Origin: Chara braunii
Taxonomy: Eukaryota; Streptophyta; Charophyceae; Charales; Characeae
DNA length: 47,582 bases
Direction: 5' to 3'
Assembly: GCA_003427395.1 (NCBI GenBank)
Contig: BFEA01000066.1
Span: forward strand, 27,555-75,136
Part shown: positions 9,443 through 18,989 of the stretch, in pieces
Layout: every line of letters starts with the position of its first letter
Numbering within the stretch: the stretch's first letter is position 1
Translations under genes and position numbers: made by a program
Notes under the pieces: model-generated
The model's database searches: none
What the model saw: only the letters and a program-made list of their open reading frames with translations
What the model was told of the DNA's origin: nothing

Positions 9443-9545
9443 CGCAGGGTCCAGTGTTGATTCGTTTAGTGCTTCTAGTCTTCCTAGCTCCTAGTCTAGC
9501 TTTTCTCGTTATCACTTTCTGTCTTCTCTCTGCTGCATCTATCAA

Positions 9546-9902
9546 CTACTGCAGTTCATTGTGAAGAGCTTCCGCCCGGAGGATCTCATAATCCTCTGGT
9601 GTGAGAGGAGTTTGTTGGCTGACTTGCGACCCAACAGTCTGACTAATGGAACCCTGAGTAACCCCCTGACTAACTTCTGACGAAGAGGTTTGGGACACGG
9701 CTTGTGACATAGAGGCAGTAGCCATTGTGGCCTCGACGTTGGCTACTGCTTCCCTAGCCCTCCTTAATGCCACCCTCTCCCTGGCTTCCCTCCGCAGCCT
9801 CCTTTTCTCTCCTTGACCTAACTCCTGGAGAGTTGTTCTACGAGAAACTCTAAGAGGTTCCACTAATCGTTCCTCCTCCTCATTACTGCCTGCTTCACTC
9901 AT
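9546..9902 (-). CDS. Coiled-coil N-terminal gag segment (element A)
   Basis: The frame begins MSEAGSNEEEERLVEPLRVSR and has a strongly basic/acidic helix (EKRRLRREARERVALRRARE), then a Ser/Gln/Thr-rich part and LTPEDYEILRAEALHNELQ. Such coiled-coil starts are common in plant chromovirus Gag and in the leader-proximal frames of element D. It is the first frame after the leader on the minus strand and so the probable start of the X-type gag. No catalytic role is expected. The ATG has no competing upstream in-frame ATG nearby. Confidence 0.4.
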   Translation of the reverse strand: MSEAGSNEEEERLVEPLRVSRRTTLQELGQGEKRRLRREARERVALRRAREAVANVEATMATASMSQAVSQTSSSEVSQGVTQGSISQTVGSQVSQQTPLTPEDYEILRAEALHNELQ

Positions 9903-11299
9903 GGACTACAGTGGTGTGTGATCTGAACTAGAATCCACACTAAATCCTACCTCAGCATGACACCCAACCGAGTATAATATTCAGCTATTTACAAGTAGTC
10001 AAGTGGTAAATAGCAACTAGTGTCAGATCCTGCAGGTAACACTTTCTATTTTTAGATTATTCTAAAACAGAATGCAATGCAGCAAAGAATGATTTATCCT
10101 ATCTGCAGTTGTCTATCAGTTGTCAACAAGTCCGTACAACTAAATAATCAAAAATAAAAATAGTTCACATGTGGAGTTTTATGTTGGATGGCAGTTATCT
10201 AATTAGTATTACGGCGAACAGTTACCGGAATTCCCCCTCCCTGTATCCCTCTTGAGTAGTCTCTTTGTGTCGACGTCCTGAGCATCTGGTTCAGCAACGC
10301 GTCTGAAGGTGTGCAATCCGGCCCACCCCTATGCCCCAAGTCTATGCTAAGCCTGCCAGCCCTTGCACCTTGTTTACCCTCGCATGCAACGAGCCTTACT
10401 TCCAGTTTGATCTGGCTGATCAAGAGGTAGTTTAAACCACCTGTACTTGGCCCAGCTATCGACCGCGGAAAAAAATAGATAGAAACGTTTCTAGTCGGAT
10501 GAATTTGGGCGCTCCTGTAGTGGCCGGTATGTTTCCTAAAATTGTGGCGCGTTAACGGGAACTACTCGAGGACGTACGAGTGGTTTAAGGACAGCCTCCA
10601 AGGTCCTCACAAATTATTTAACGTCAGAGATAGGACAACGATCACAGCCAGGATTCAACCGGAATCCGCCAGAAATGTTTATAAACGGCCTGGTAAGCAT
10701 CTCTTAAAGGGTTGGCATCCCCAACATGACCTCTATTGCGCAGCAGCGGAACCAAGAACTTGCGGCAAAGCATGTGTGTACTAGTCCCAACGGGTTGGCA
10801 TGGTGCTAGTGACCTGAGTGCTTCGTCCAGGGCCCTTTAGAGGCTTCGCCCGTCTCCCACCAGCTTGCTACCCACGAAGAATGTCGACTCTCAAGGTTGA
10901 GCGCTCGCGACACCTCACATTGAGAGGACTCTCAAGACATAACTCACTTCCTCACAGTAAGAAGTAATAAAGAGGGTAGATAAGGAAGAGAAAAACATAC
11001 CTCATAATGCTGCCCCAAACCACAAATTTCTCAGCGGCAACCTGACGTGCATTTATGATGACCGGTCCTTGCCTTGGCACAACAAACAACAAAATGCAGT
11101 TCCACCTCGGCTTAAATGCCACATCAGCGAGCTCTCACCATCCCGCGTACAACCCTATGTCACCACATAGCCTTCCCGGCGTGCCCACACAACCCTGGGC
11201 CGCCTACCATCCAACGCCCAAATCTTATCACTGCCCACACCTCATGCAAACACACCGAACACCTATTGTGAAGAACGAGTAAAGCGCAGTTCGAACCAG
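9903..11299 (-). other. Leader region of element A, no clear gene
   Basis: About 1.4 kb separates the first gag frame from the PBS. Short frames exist (10199-10423, 10542-10784 and others) but none shows retroelement motifs or convincing composition. The region is where an untranslated leader of an X-family element would lie. I see no RNA gene or strong repeat in it. Confidence 0.4.
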
Positions 11300-11310
11300 C
11301 TCGGATACCA
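11300..11310 (-). other. Primer-binding site of element A
   Basis: The minus strand reads TGGTATCCGAG three bases inside the X LTR end. It differs at one position from TGGTATCAGAG, the plant retrotransposon site complementary to the 3' end of initiator tRNA-Met. This fixes the minus orientation of A and marks the adjacent LTR as its 5' LTR. Confidence 0.75.
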
Positions 11311-11313
11311 AAT

Positions 11314-11600
11314 TGCAAGGAAAATGAGCAATAGCGAGATGACAAAGTCCAGATTGCACAATCACATTTTAAGCCAGAAAGTATCCCAGTGACCCGAAAG
11401 CAGCATTGCACCACCAATGGAGAATCGTAACACTGAAAACCGAATGTCAATGAGAGCTTGCTCTCGCCATCACCAACATAAGTATCCCAATAGTTCCCCC
11501 TACTTAGCGCTCGGCGGCCAGCCTACCCCCTACACAACTACTATCTGCCTACGAATTGACAATGCAACTGTTGACGTTAGCAGCCGACGAAGTACTTGAA
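11314..11600 (-). repeat. X-family LTR, left part (5' LTR of A, split by B)
   Basis: It starts TGCAAGGAAAATGAGCAATAGCG and matches 37829-38122 closely up to ACTTGAA. The remaining part is found 10.4 kb away at 21990-22675, immediately after the B element. Together the two parts make about 973 bases, close to the 1005 bases of the uninterrupted X LTR at 37829-38833. Confidence 0.85.
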
Positions 11601-11960
11601 TGCAGCGGGCCTCTATCTGCCCTAGCCTACAACCAGCGCCTATTGGGCTATTTGCCTGTTCGGCCTGTGGGACCAGGCCGTGGCCGGACCCCATAGGCCG
11701 TGTGCTATTTCAGTCCAGTCCAGTCCTGCTCGCTACCACTATCGGTACCAGTCCAGTCCAGTCCAGTCCAGTCAGTCCGCAGGGGGTATACCCAGCTGCA
11801 GTCTGTTTTGTCATCATTCTTCATTTGCACACTTTGGAGTACGTGCGTTTTGAGTCTGTGTTGGAGCTGCGCTGTCCCTTCCAGCTCCATCTTGATCTCC
11901 TCCATCCTCATCCCCTTCGTCTTGATCCTGACAGACCGCCATCCCGACGGGTCTGTCACA
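11601..11960 (+). repeat. 5' LTR of element B
   Basis: The segment is 360 bases, starts TGCAGCGGGCC and ends GTCTGTCACA one base before the PBS. It matches the 3' LTR at 21644-21984 throughout, with scattered substitutions and small indels. It has two clusters of the pentamer GTCCA (about 11709-11735 and 11751-11780) flanking a TATCGGTACC core. The U3-R-U5 limits cannot be set from sequence alone. Confidence 0.88.
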
Positions 11961-11961
11961 C

Positions 11962-11973
11962 TGGTATCAGAGC
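11962..11973 (+). other. Primer-binding site of element B
   Basis: TGGTATCAGAGC follows the 5' LTR after one base. It is the standard plant site for initiator tRNA-Met and would prime minus-strand DNA synthesis. Confidence 0.93.
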
Positions 11974-12470
11974 AGGCGTTTCTCCCTGCTCTCCTCCCCC
12001 ACCCACCCCCTTCATCATTTCACACGTGGCTCGAGCAAAAACGCTCGCCACTTAACTTTTGTTATGACCCTGGTGCATATTTTTTATCATAACTTTTGCT
12101 TCCGGTGTTCAAATTTTTTAATCTTTAGCTTGTTGAAAAGCTCTCGACAAGCCGCTTCCAACGAGTCATAGATTGTTAAATTTTGTGCGCTAGGTTTGGG
12201 GTTACAATCGTTCAAAGATCGCGATGTTTTGTTTTTTCACAGGTCCAAAACCGCGCGCGCTCGTTTTTTTTACGAGCGCTATTTCTACAGGCCGCGGCTG
12301 AAGTCGCGCCATATCTTGTTGGAAGCCCCTTTGAAAAAGTTTTCCAACAAGTCCTTTTTTACCAAATTTTATCCAGCGTATCAAAAGTTATTGGCAAAAA
12401 AAAACGGTTTTCCCCTCTCTCTCCTCCCCCCCCTTCCCGTGACCATTAGAGTGCCACATGGCAGCAGTTG

Positions 12471-12621
12471 AAGACCCCCCTGGCTAGGGGGCTGCTCTAC
12501 ATTGAAGACTATTATTATTATTATTATTTTCGATAGATCTGATCCTCTCTGGTCAGATCCAACGGCTTCAACAACAGTTGTGCAGAAAATCAAGACCCCC
12601 CTAGATAGGGGGCTGCACTAC
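12471..12621 (+). repeat. Pair of 30-base hairpin repeats in the leader of B
   Basis: Two copies, at 12471-12500 and 12592-12621, share 26 of 30 bases: AAGACCCCCCT, three variable bases, TAGGGGGCTGC and CTAC. Each can fold into a C-run/G-run hairpin with a loop of about three to five bases, and the variable bases lie in the loop. They sit about 500 and 620 bases after the PBS, within the untranslated leader. Confidence 0.8.
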
Positions 12622-12834
12622 AAGGGGAGAGAGTGAGTTTGGGAGATCAAGATCTTTCCCAAACCCTCTACTTTGCAGATGTGATCAGTCTGATCAGATT
12701 TTTCTACCATGCTGCCAGCTTTGCAATACCATTTCTTCCAAGGGGTGGCTTGAAGGCCAAGATTCATTGGATCTTGGTGATTTTTCTGCTCTTCGCTACC
12801 CAAGAGCTTGGTATCACTAATCCACTCTCTTAAC

Positions 12835-13380
12835 CCCTTTGCTCTCTCTCCTCTCCATCCTCTATTTATCTTTTTCTAACTGTATCCCTAATCCTTCATC
12901 CTCTCTCACTTTCCTCTCGTCTTTTCTTCACTCATCTCCCCACTTTCCCACTGCTCTCCCTTATCCCTCACCCTCCACTCATCTTCCACCATCTTTTTCT
13001 CTCCTCTCCTCACTCACCCATTCTCTTTCACTAATTTTCTCCTCTTCTCCATCTTTCTCACCCTTTTCCCTCTCATTCTCTCACCCTCCCCTCCCCCTTG
13101 CCTCCCCCAACTACAACCCCATCATACCCCCCGCACTCCCACTTCAATTTTTTTCACTTTCTCACTTATTTCACTCCTTCTTCATCATTTTTTTCATTCC
13201 CCACCCCCCCAACTTCGAATTTTTCTGTTGTTTTTCTTTTGTCTTTCTTTTTAATTTAAATTTCCTCTTTTTTTTCAAAAAATTGAATTATCTTGTTCCC
13301 TACTTCTTTTCTCATTTTCTGATCTATTTTATTTTTATTTTTATTTATTCTGAAAATTCAAAAATTTCCACCAAACTTTA
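12835..13380 (+). other. Long polypyrimidine tract in the leader of B
   Basis: Over about 550 bases the plus strand is overwhelmingly C and T, with almost no G. The open frame across it (Ser/Leu/Phe/Pro/His only) reflects this composition and is not a credible protein. As RNA it would be a largely unstructured C/U-rich leader segment between two groups of hairpins. Confidence 0.7.
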
Positions 13381-13430
13381 ATCTGATTAGAACATAGTCA
13401 CTCTTGCTTTCGGGATACATTTTGAGAATT

Positions 13431-13853
13431 TTTGACCCTTTGGGGGTAACGAAGTGCTGTCGAAACTTTTTTTTTTTTTTTTCATACTTATCTTTTTCAG
13501 CACATTTTGACCCCTTGGGGGTAATGAAGTGCTGCCGAGATGTTCTCTTTCCTCCCTACTCTCTCCGATCTTATTTGGTCATTTTTTCTTCACGGCACAC
13601 GTCGACCCCATGGGGGTAACGAAATGCTGTCGAAATTTTTGAAAGTTCCAATACGTAGTTTCTTTTCACTCTCCTCCACCTCCTCATTTATTTATTTCTT
13701 TATTTATCTACTTTTTTTATTTTACTGTTTTTTTTTTTTTTTTTTTGAAACTTGTAATTTGCAGCACTTTGAACCTTGGTGTGCTTATCTTGGTCTCTCC
13801 TTCCTCTTGGCACATTTTTGACCCCATGGGGGGTAGGGAAATGTTGCCGAAAA
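13431..13853 (+). repeat. Four dispersed 36-base repeats with palindromic core in the leader of B
   Basis: Copies lie at 13431-13466, 13506-13540, 13601-13636 and 13818-13853. The consensus is TTTGACCCCATGGGGGTAAC followed by GAARTGCTGYCGAAA. The centre (CCCC, two to three bases, GGGG) is self-complementary, and in copies three and four it is the palindrome CCCCATGGGG. Spacing is irregular (75, 95 and 217 bases) and the DNA between copies is simple T-rich sequence, so the motifs are more conserved than their surroundings. Confidence 0.8.
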
Positions 13854-14317
13854 TTCCAAGAAAATAAATATTTTTTCTCTCTTCACATTTTGCTTCCTTA
13901 TTTTTTTAATTATTTATATTATTTATTTTCTTTTATTTTTTTCTCAAAATTCCACAATTTATTTATTTTGCTCCCCCCCCCCCCGCCCTTCCGTGGTTGC
14001 TATTTTCTTTTCTTGATTAGGTCGTCGCTACCCTACCCTAACCACCCAAACTCCGGATAGGATTTTCTTAGGGTTTTCCTTAGGGTTGGGGCTCTCCTAA
14101 ACCCCCTCCTTTCCGGCTCCTCCCTTCGGGCAACCTGGACCCGGATGGATCCTCCCCCTTCAAGCGGTTTGACGTTTTTGTCTCACACGCGACCCACAAA
14201 ATCCACGGCGAGCCGACTCACACATACTCACTCCGCTCCCACGGTCCCCTTCCTCTTATTGGTGGGCCCCTTTCCCCACACCCTCCTGTGAGGCTGACCT
14301 CCCTTTCCCTTCCGACC

Positions 14318-16560
14318 ATGGAACGGAGTTCATCTGAGGAGATCGCCGCGGCGAAGTCCACCTCCCAGGTGAGCGTTCAACCAACGACTCAAGGTCAGGC
14401 CCACATGGACACCATGGACATTTATGCCGTCCTTGTGGCTGTCCAAGCGCAACTCAGTACGCTTGGACCGCTTCAAGAGCAAATCAATATGCTTGCCCTT
14501 GACGTCAACCGCATCAAGGGCTCTCCTCATCACTGCCCCCTCCATTCTCACACCCCATCCCCTACCGGCTCATCGACCGGTTCCCCATGATGAAACAAAC
14601 GTCGTGGTTCTCCCTCCCCTGCGACTCAGGCCCAACACTCCCCCTCGACAGTGGTGAGTGTTGCTGCCGGTCAGACCACCCCATCTCTTGCGACAGTTCT
14701 CCCGGCCCCTACCGCCCTCCCGTCTCTGCTGCGGTCATAGGTACTGGGGTCCAGATACCATCATCTGGCCCAATAGTTTTATCGACCTATTTTGGTGCTG
14801 CTTCCCAGCTACCTGCACCGGTCTCGGCATTACGGCTCCGTCCACTACTCCCGGCCTTCGTCCCCTTAACCCCACAACAGGGTACCCTGCAGTTTCGGAT
14901 TCCTCCTCCCAGCGGGATAGCCCCTCTGCCGCCTCCACCTCCGGCCCCGCGCACCCAGCGAGTGGCCACTTTACAGGCCACCATTGAGCAGGCTCGGACG
15001 TAGATTCTTGCCCTGAGACAGCCTCACCCTTCCCAGGCTGCTCACCCTTCTTCTTCCTTTACCACCCTTTCGGCCCCCATGATCCAAGCTTGTTTCCCTC
15101 GACCTGCTCCCCAGCCTCTCCCCTCCTACCTGGCCATTCCGGGACAGCTGCCTGCGGTCGTTGCCTCCAAATCAGCTCGTTCATCTACCAGTGGCCACAA
15201 TCGACAACCTTCCCTCACCTCTGCCCCTGCAGCAGCGTCGATATTCGTTGCGGCATCGCAGGTGCCTTAGTCTCTTTTCCCCCGCCATCACCACAACGGA
15301 TACCCTCTTGTGCGCACCTCGGACATTCCTGAGTATGATGGCACATCTCGCGTCTCTCGCTGGTTGCAGATAGCAACACGAGCACTGGAGTTGTGGTGTG
15401 ATGTGCTCACAACCAAATTTCAAGGCAACCCTTCCACTGCGTGGGAGGACTAATATACCCAGCGCCTCCGCGTGGGTGAGGTCCCCACTCTGGAGACTTT
15501 GCGGCTTTCCTTTAGGACTGCTTTGGCGCCCGTCACGACGCCACTGACACTTTAGACCGCATCACACAGACCCGATGGTCCGGGTCCTCTGCACCGGCTG
15601 ACCTCGAGCATCACATCCGGGTGTTTCAAAACGCCCGCCTTGTTTGTGATGAGACGTTCCTACCGGAGGTCACCCTCACCGACACTGACTACCGCTTGGA
15701 GTTATGGAGGCGATCATTCTCTTCCGCGGAGCAAACATACGAGGTTGCGCGTCAGTACTAGAGAAAATGCAGTCGTTTCTCTGTTGCCCCATCCTCTTCG
15801 CGGCCAGCCGCTACCTCCCAGTCTCGCGGTACCACCCGAGGCCGCTTCTCTTTTGCTGGTTGTTTCTGCCGCCCGCTCAGACCGGAGCTCCCTCCTCCCA
15901 GCGCTACAATGCGCTCGAGCACGACGATGACGCCCCGACCGAGCTTGACACTACCTTGGAGGACGCTCCCGAGGACATTGAGCTTCGGGATGTCATCCCG
16001 TACCACTTGGATGATGGTGATGGTCGACCGCTTGCAAATGGCGATGTCCGCCTTGGGTCGTGCATGCAGTCGGGTTGCTCAGGCTGGCGCCCACACGTTC
16101 GCTGTCCCTCAGATAGACCTCCCGAAGGGTTTCGTCCCTCCTCATGGAGCTCTATCCCCTGAGGAGCACGCTGCCCTCAAGGCCCGTCGAGTTGCCTTCG
16201 TTGCCGCCAGGATAAACACACCGCCTCACGGTGTCCATACCATGCCGTTCTCGGTCGGCACTATGTGGACATTTCTTGTCAGTGTCAATCTCAGTCCCCC
16301 CCCAGCCCCGCCATCCCATAGAGCTAGTCACGGTGCAGTGTACCGCCGAGGCCTCGCACGTAGTCGGTTTCCCGACCACCGAGTCGCGGTTTGCCCCTTT
16401 GGCTACCCCACCAGAGGACCCTCAGGACACGACAGACGCAGTTCCCTCTGCCCCACCGTCTGTTGAGGTACCGTCTGCCTCAACTGCAGACCGCCACACC
16501 TAATCCTTCCCCTCCGAGACTTCCGACGAGTCGCGCCATTCGCAAAGCTCGTTGTAGCTC
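14318..16560 (+). pseudogene. Gag (element B), heavily degraded
   Basis: The first credible start is ATG at 14318 in ACCATGG: MERSSSEEIAAAKSTSQ, followed by a helical stretch AVLVAVQAQLSTLGPLQEQ. A Pro/Ser-rich linker follows in shifting frames. The capsid core is visible around 15327-15450 as DIPEYDGTSRVSRWLQIATR and FQGNPSTAWED, the usual gypsy gag pattern. A TAG at 15001 interrupts T-ILALRQP where Gln is expected. Other stops and shifts follow, and no intact CCHC knuckle was found. Gag would form the particle shell; this copy cannot. Confidence 0.7.
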
Positions 16561-16716
16561 TCAGCCAGCGACTCGTGACGACGTTATGTCATCTCTCCTG
16601 GATTTGAGCATTCTCCAGGCTCGTCAGGAGCGATTCACGAGACACACGAACGCCCTGCGTCGTCTTCTCACCTGCTTTCTAACCCTGATCGCACCCTCCC
16701 CATCATTCCTATACGC

Positions 16717-17060
16717 TTGGGGACATCTATGAGGGTGTATCGCGCATTATGGGACTCCGGCTCGCAGGGAGATTTCATTCACCCTCGCGTGGTTGAGAAA
16801 GCTCGTCTAGCTACCTCCGGGTCTCGCTCTCCTATCTCCGTTACCCTCGGAGATAAAAAGACGCAACGCTTCTTTGATCAAACGGTCCCCGACGTCCACT
16901 TTTCCCTCACTCTTTAGCCACCGGATAGTCCCCAGGCGCCTCGACACTACCATTCCTCCACATACTTCAACTTGCTGAAGACTGGGTATGACTTTATCCT
17001 TGGCACTCCTTGGTCTCGCGGGTTCCGTGGTACAGAGGCTAAATGGCCGACCTAGACACT
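16717..17060 (+). pseudogene. Aspartic protease (element B)
   Basis: The frame MRVYRALWDSGSQGDFIHPRVVEKA carries the DSGS active site and SVTLGDKKTQ. A TAG at 16915 breaks it, and the conserved end GYDFILGTPWSRGF follows from about 16985 in the same element. The order places it between gag and RT as in all Ty3/gypsy elements. Apart from the stop, the core is recognisable. Confidence 0.75.
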
Positions 17061-17379
17061 AATTCTCAAAACGAAGTGTGGTCAGACCTATCGAGTCCCC
17101 TTCATTGGAACCACAGGCGACACCCCTCCTGGCCTACCTCCCAAGGATCGTCGTTCCTCTGGGTCCCACCTCGACATCGCCTTCACTTCTCCTTGTCAGG
17201 TTGCTCACTTCATTCGACAGGAGGACGTCACGTTCTACTCAGTGAACGTCATGGATCTTCTTCGCTATAATCCACTCTGTCCCGAGGTTGAGCTCATCTC
17301 ACTGGAAGCCGATCCCCCTGACCCTTCCTCCATATTCGTGGCTCCCATCTCTACATCCTCCCCTCAACCTACGTCCCAG

Positions 17380-18360
17380 GTCCCTACATCGTTCATTGCC
17401 AAGTCCACACATACGTCTCGTGCCGATGCAGACGTTGAGGAACTCACGCGGTTCACGACCGACTTAGAGCCCACCGTTCGCGATTTGATTCGAGAGTACC
17501 ACGGCGTTTTCCCCCCGTATTTCTCATACATCGGGATCCCCCCGATGCGTGGTGTTGAGCATTCTATCCAGCTCGTGCCTGACTATCGTGTCCACCATCA
17601 GACACCCTACTGACTCTCGATTCCAAAGGCGACGAAACTCGAGCGTCATCTTTCGACGGGTTTCATTAAACCCAGTAACTCCCCTTGGGGTGCACCCGTC
17701 CTCTTTGCTTGCAAAGTGGACGAAACTCTTCGCCTCTGCATTGACTACCGCGGCCTTAACCGTTACACGGTTAAGAACAACTATCCCATGCCTTGCGCGG
17801 ATGAGCTGTTTGACCATCTGGCAGGCAATCTTCGTAGCGGTTACCACCAGATCCGCGTGGCCACAGAGGACCAACCGAAGACTGTCTTTGGTCTCGCTTC
17901 GGCCACTACGAGATCACGGTGATGCCATTCGGCCTCACTAATGCACCCGCCACCTTCTAGACAACGATGAACAATATCTTCAAGGACATCCTTGAAGAAT
18001 ACGTTCTCGTATACCTGGACGATATCCTGGCCTACGGTCGTACCTTAAAAGACCATCTCAGACACCTCCACGATGTCCTACAACGCTTACCCAAGCATGG
18101 CTTCTATGCCAAGCTTAGTAAGGGTCGCTTTGCCCCGCGCAAAGTGAACTTCCTAGGACACCACGTGTCTAACTAGGGTCTCCACAAGGACAACGCGAAA
18201 ATCACTGCCATTGCGGAGTGGCCCGTTCCCACATCCATCAAGCAGCTTCGCAGTTTCCTAGGCGTTACTAGTTACTATAGTAATTTCATCCAGGGATACG
18301 CTAGGTATTCCTACGTCCTTACCTCCACCCTCCTCCGGAAGAAACCGCCGTGGTTTTGGA
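17380..18360 (+). pseudogene. Reverse transcriptase (element B)
   Basis: Pieces in two frames give EHSIQLVPDYRVHHQTPY, then [70 protein letters not shown] and the catalytic LVYLDDILAYGRT, followed by VNFLGHHVS and QLRSFLGVTSYYSNF. TAG at 17958 replaces the expected Gln of ATFQ, TGA interrupts at about 17611, and TAG at 18174 follows HHVSN. A small deletion near 17840 removes part of the LDLRSGYHQ motif. The catalytic YLDD is intact but the protein is not. Confidence 0.85.
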
Positions 18361-18399
18361 CACCCCTGTGCTTGTACGGCGGTTCTTCGCCTCCCCGAT

Positions 18400-18960
18400 T
18401 TTGTCTGTCCCTTCATCGTCACCACTGATGCGTCAAATTTTGCAGTAGGAGCTGTACTTTCTTAGGTGTTTCCCTCTCCTCCTGATTCACCTTATCCCCA
18501 TGTTCCTCCACCCCCCCCCCTCCTGCTGACACTGCTTCTCGACTGACGTCTATCCTCCCACCACTTCCCTCCACTGATAGTCCTCTCGTTACTTACTCCC
18601 CAACCATTGCGGAGGATGGGACTGTCAAGGCTCGTGCTGGGGATTGCTCGATCGCTTTCTACTCCCGTCAGCTACTGCCTGCCGAGATAAACTATACTGT
18701 CGATGAACGTGAGGTTCTCGCAGTAGTTTATGCTACTCGGCATTGGCGTCATTATCTGCAGGGGGCACCGTTCACGGTGCGCACGGACAACTCGGTAGTC
18801 CAGGCTTTCCTCATGAAGCCCAAACTTTCCCCTCGACAGACACTCTGGTGGCGTGATTTATCCGAGTTCCGTTTCACCACTCAACCTATCAAGGGTGAAA
18901 TGAACCGCGTCGCCGATGCCTTGTTCCGCCGTCCTGATCACAATCAGGAACTCCTCCATC
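18400..18960 (+). pseudogene. RNase H (element B) with Pro-rich insertion
   Basis: FIVTTDASNFAVGAVLS marks the first catalytic Asp region. It ends at TAG 18463 where Gln is expected. About 130 bases of C-rich, Pro/Thr/Ser-coding sequence follow before IAFYSRQLLPAEINYTVDER, EVLAVVYATRHWRHYL and VRTDNSVVQAFL; the last frame runs to VADALFRRPD. The insertion between the two halves is unusual for gypsy RNase H, although related chromoviruses can carry short Pro-rich inserts here. DALSRR has become DALFRR. Confidence 0.75.
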
Positions 18961-18989
18961 TTGTAGCGATCTCCATCACCACTGTTGAT

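Larger units (their letters stand above)
2935..11600 (-). mobile_element. Element A: Ty3/gypsy chromovirus-like retrotransposon, mosaic ends
   Basis: Reading the minus strand from right to left, the order is X LTR (split by element B), PBS, leader, gag-type coiled coil, gag fragments, a second gag with CCHC knuckle, protease, RT, RNase H, integrase, chromodomain, polypurine tract and Y LTR. This protease-RT-RH-IN order defines the Ty3/gypsy group. Protease, RT and integrase are each in long, mostly intact frames with catalytic residues present, so this is the best preserved pol in the window. RNase H is broken, and the gag region appears to contain modules from two lineages. Its 5' LTR continues beyond the inserted element B at 21990-22675. 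Confidence 0.75.

Noticed and set aside
12839-13381. 180-residue Ser/Leu/Phe/Pro frame
   Set aside because: Follows from the C/T-only composition; no domain, and it lies in the untranslated leader of B.
14060-14090. Telomere-like TTAGGGTTTTCC words
   Set aside because: Only two irregular CTTAGGGTT words; plant telomeres are long (TTTAGGG)n arrays.
15181-16466. Arg/Ser-rich frames on both strands in the gag region of B
   Set aside because: They are shadows of a degraded, C-rich gag; only the capsid pattern in the sense frame is credible.
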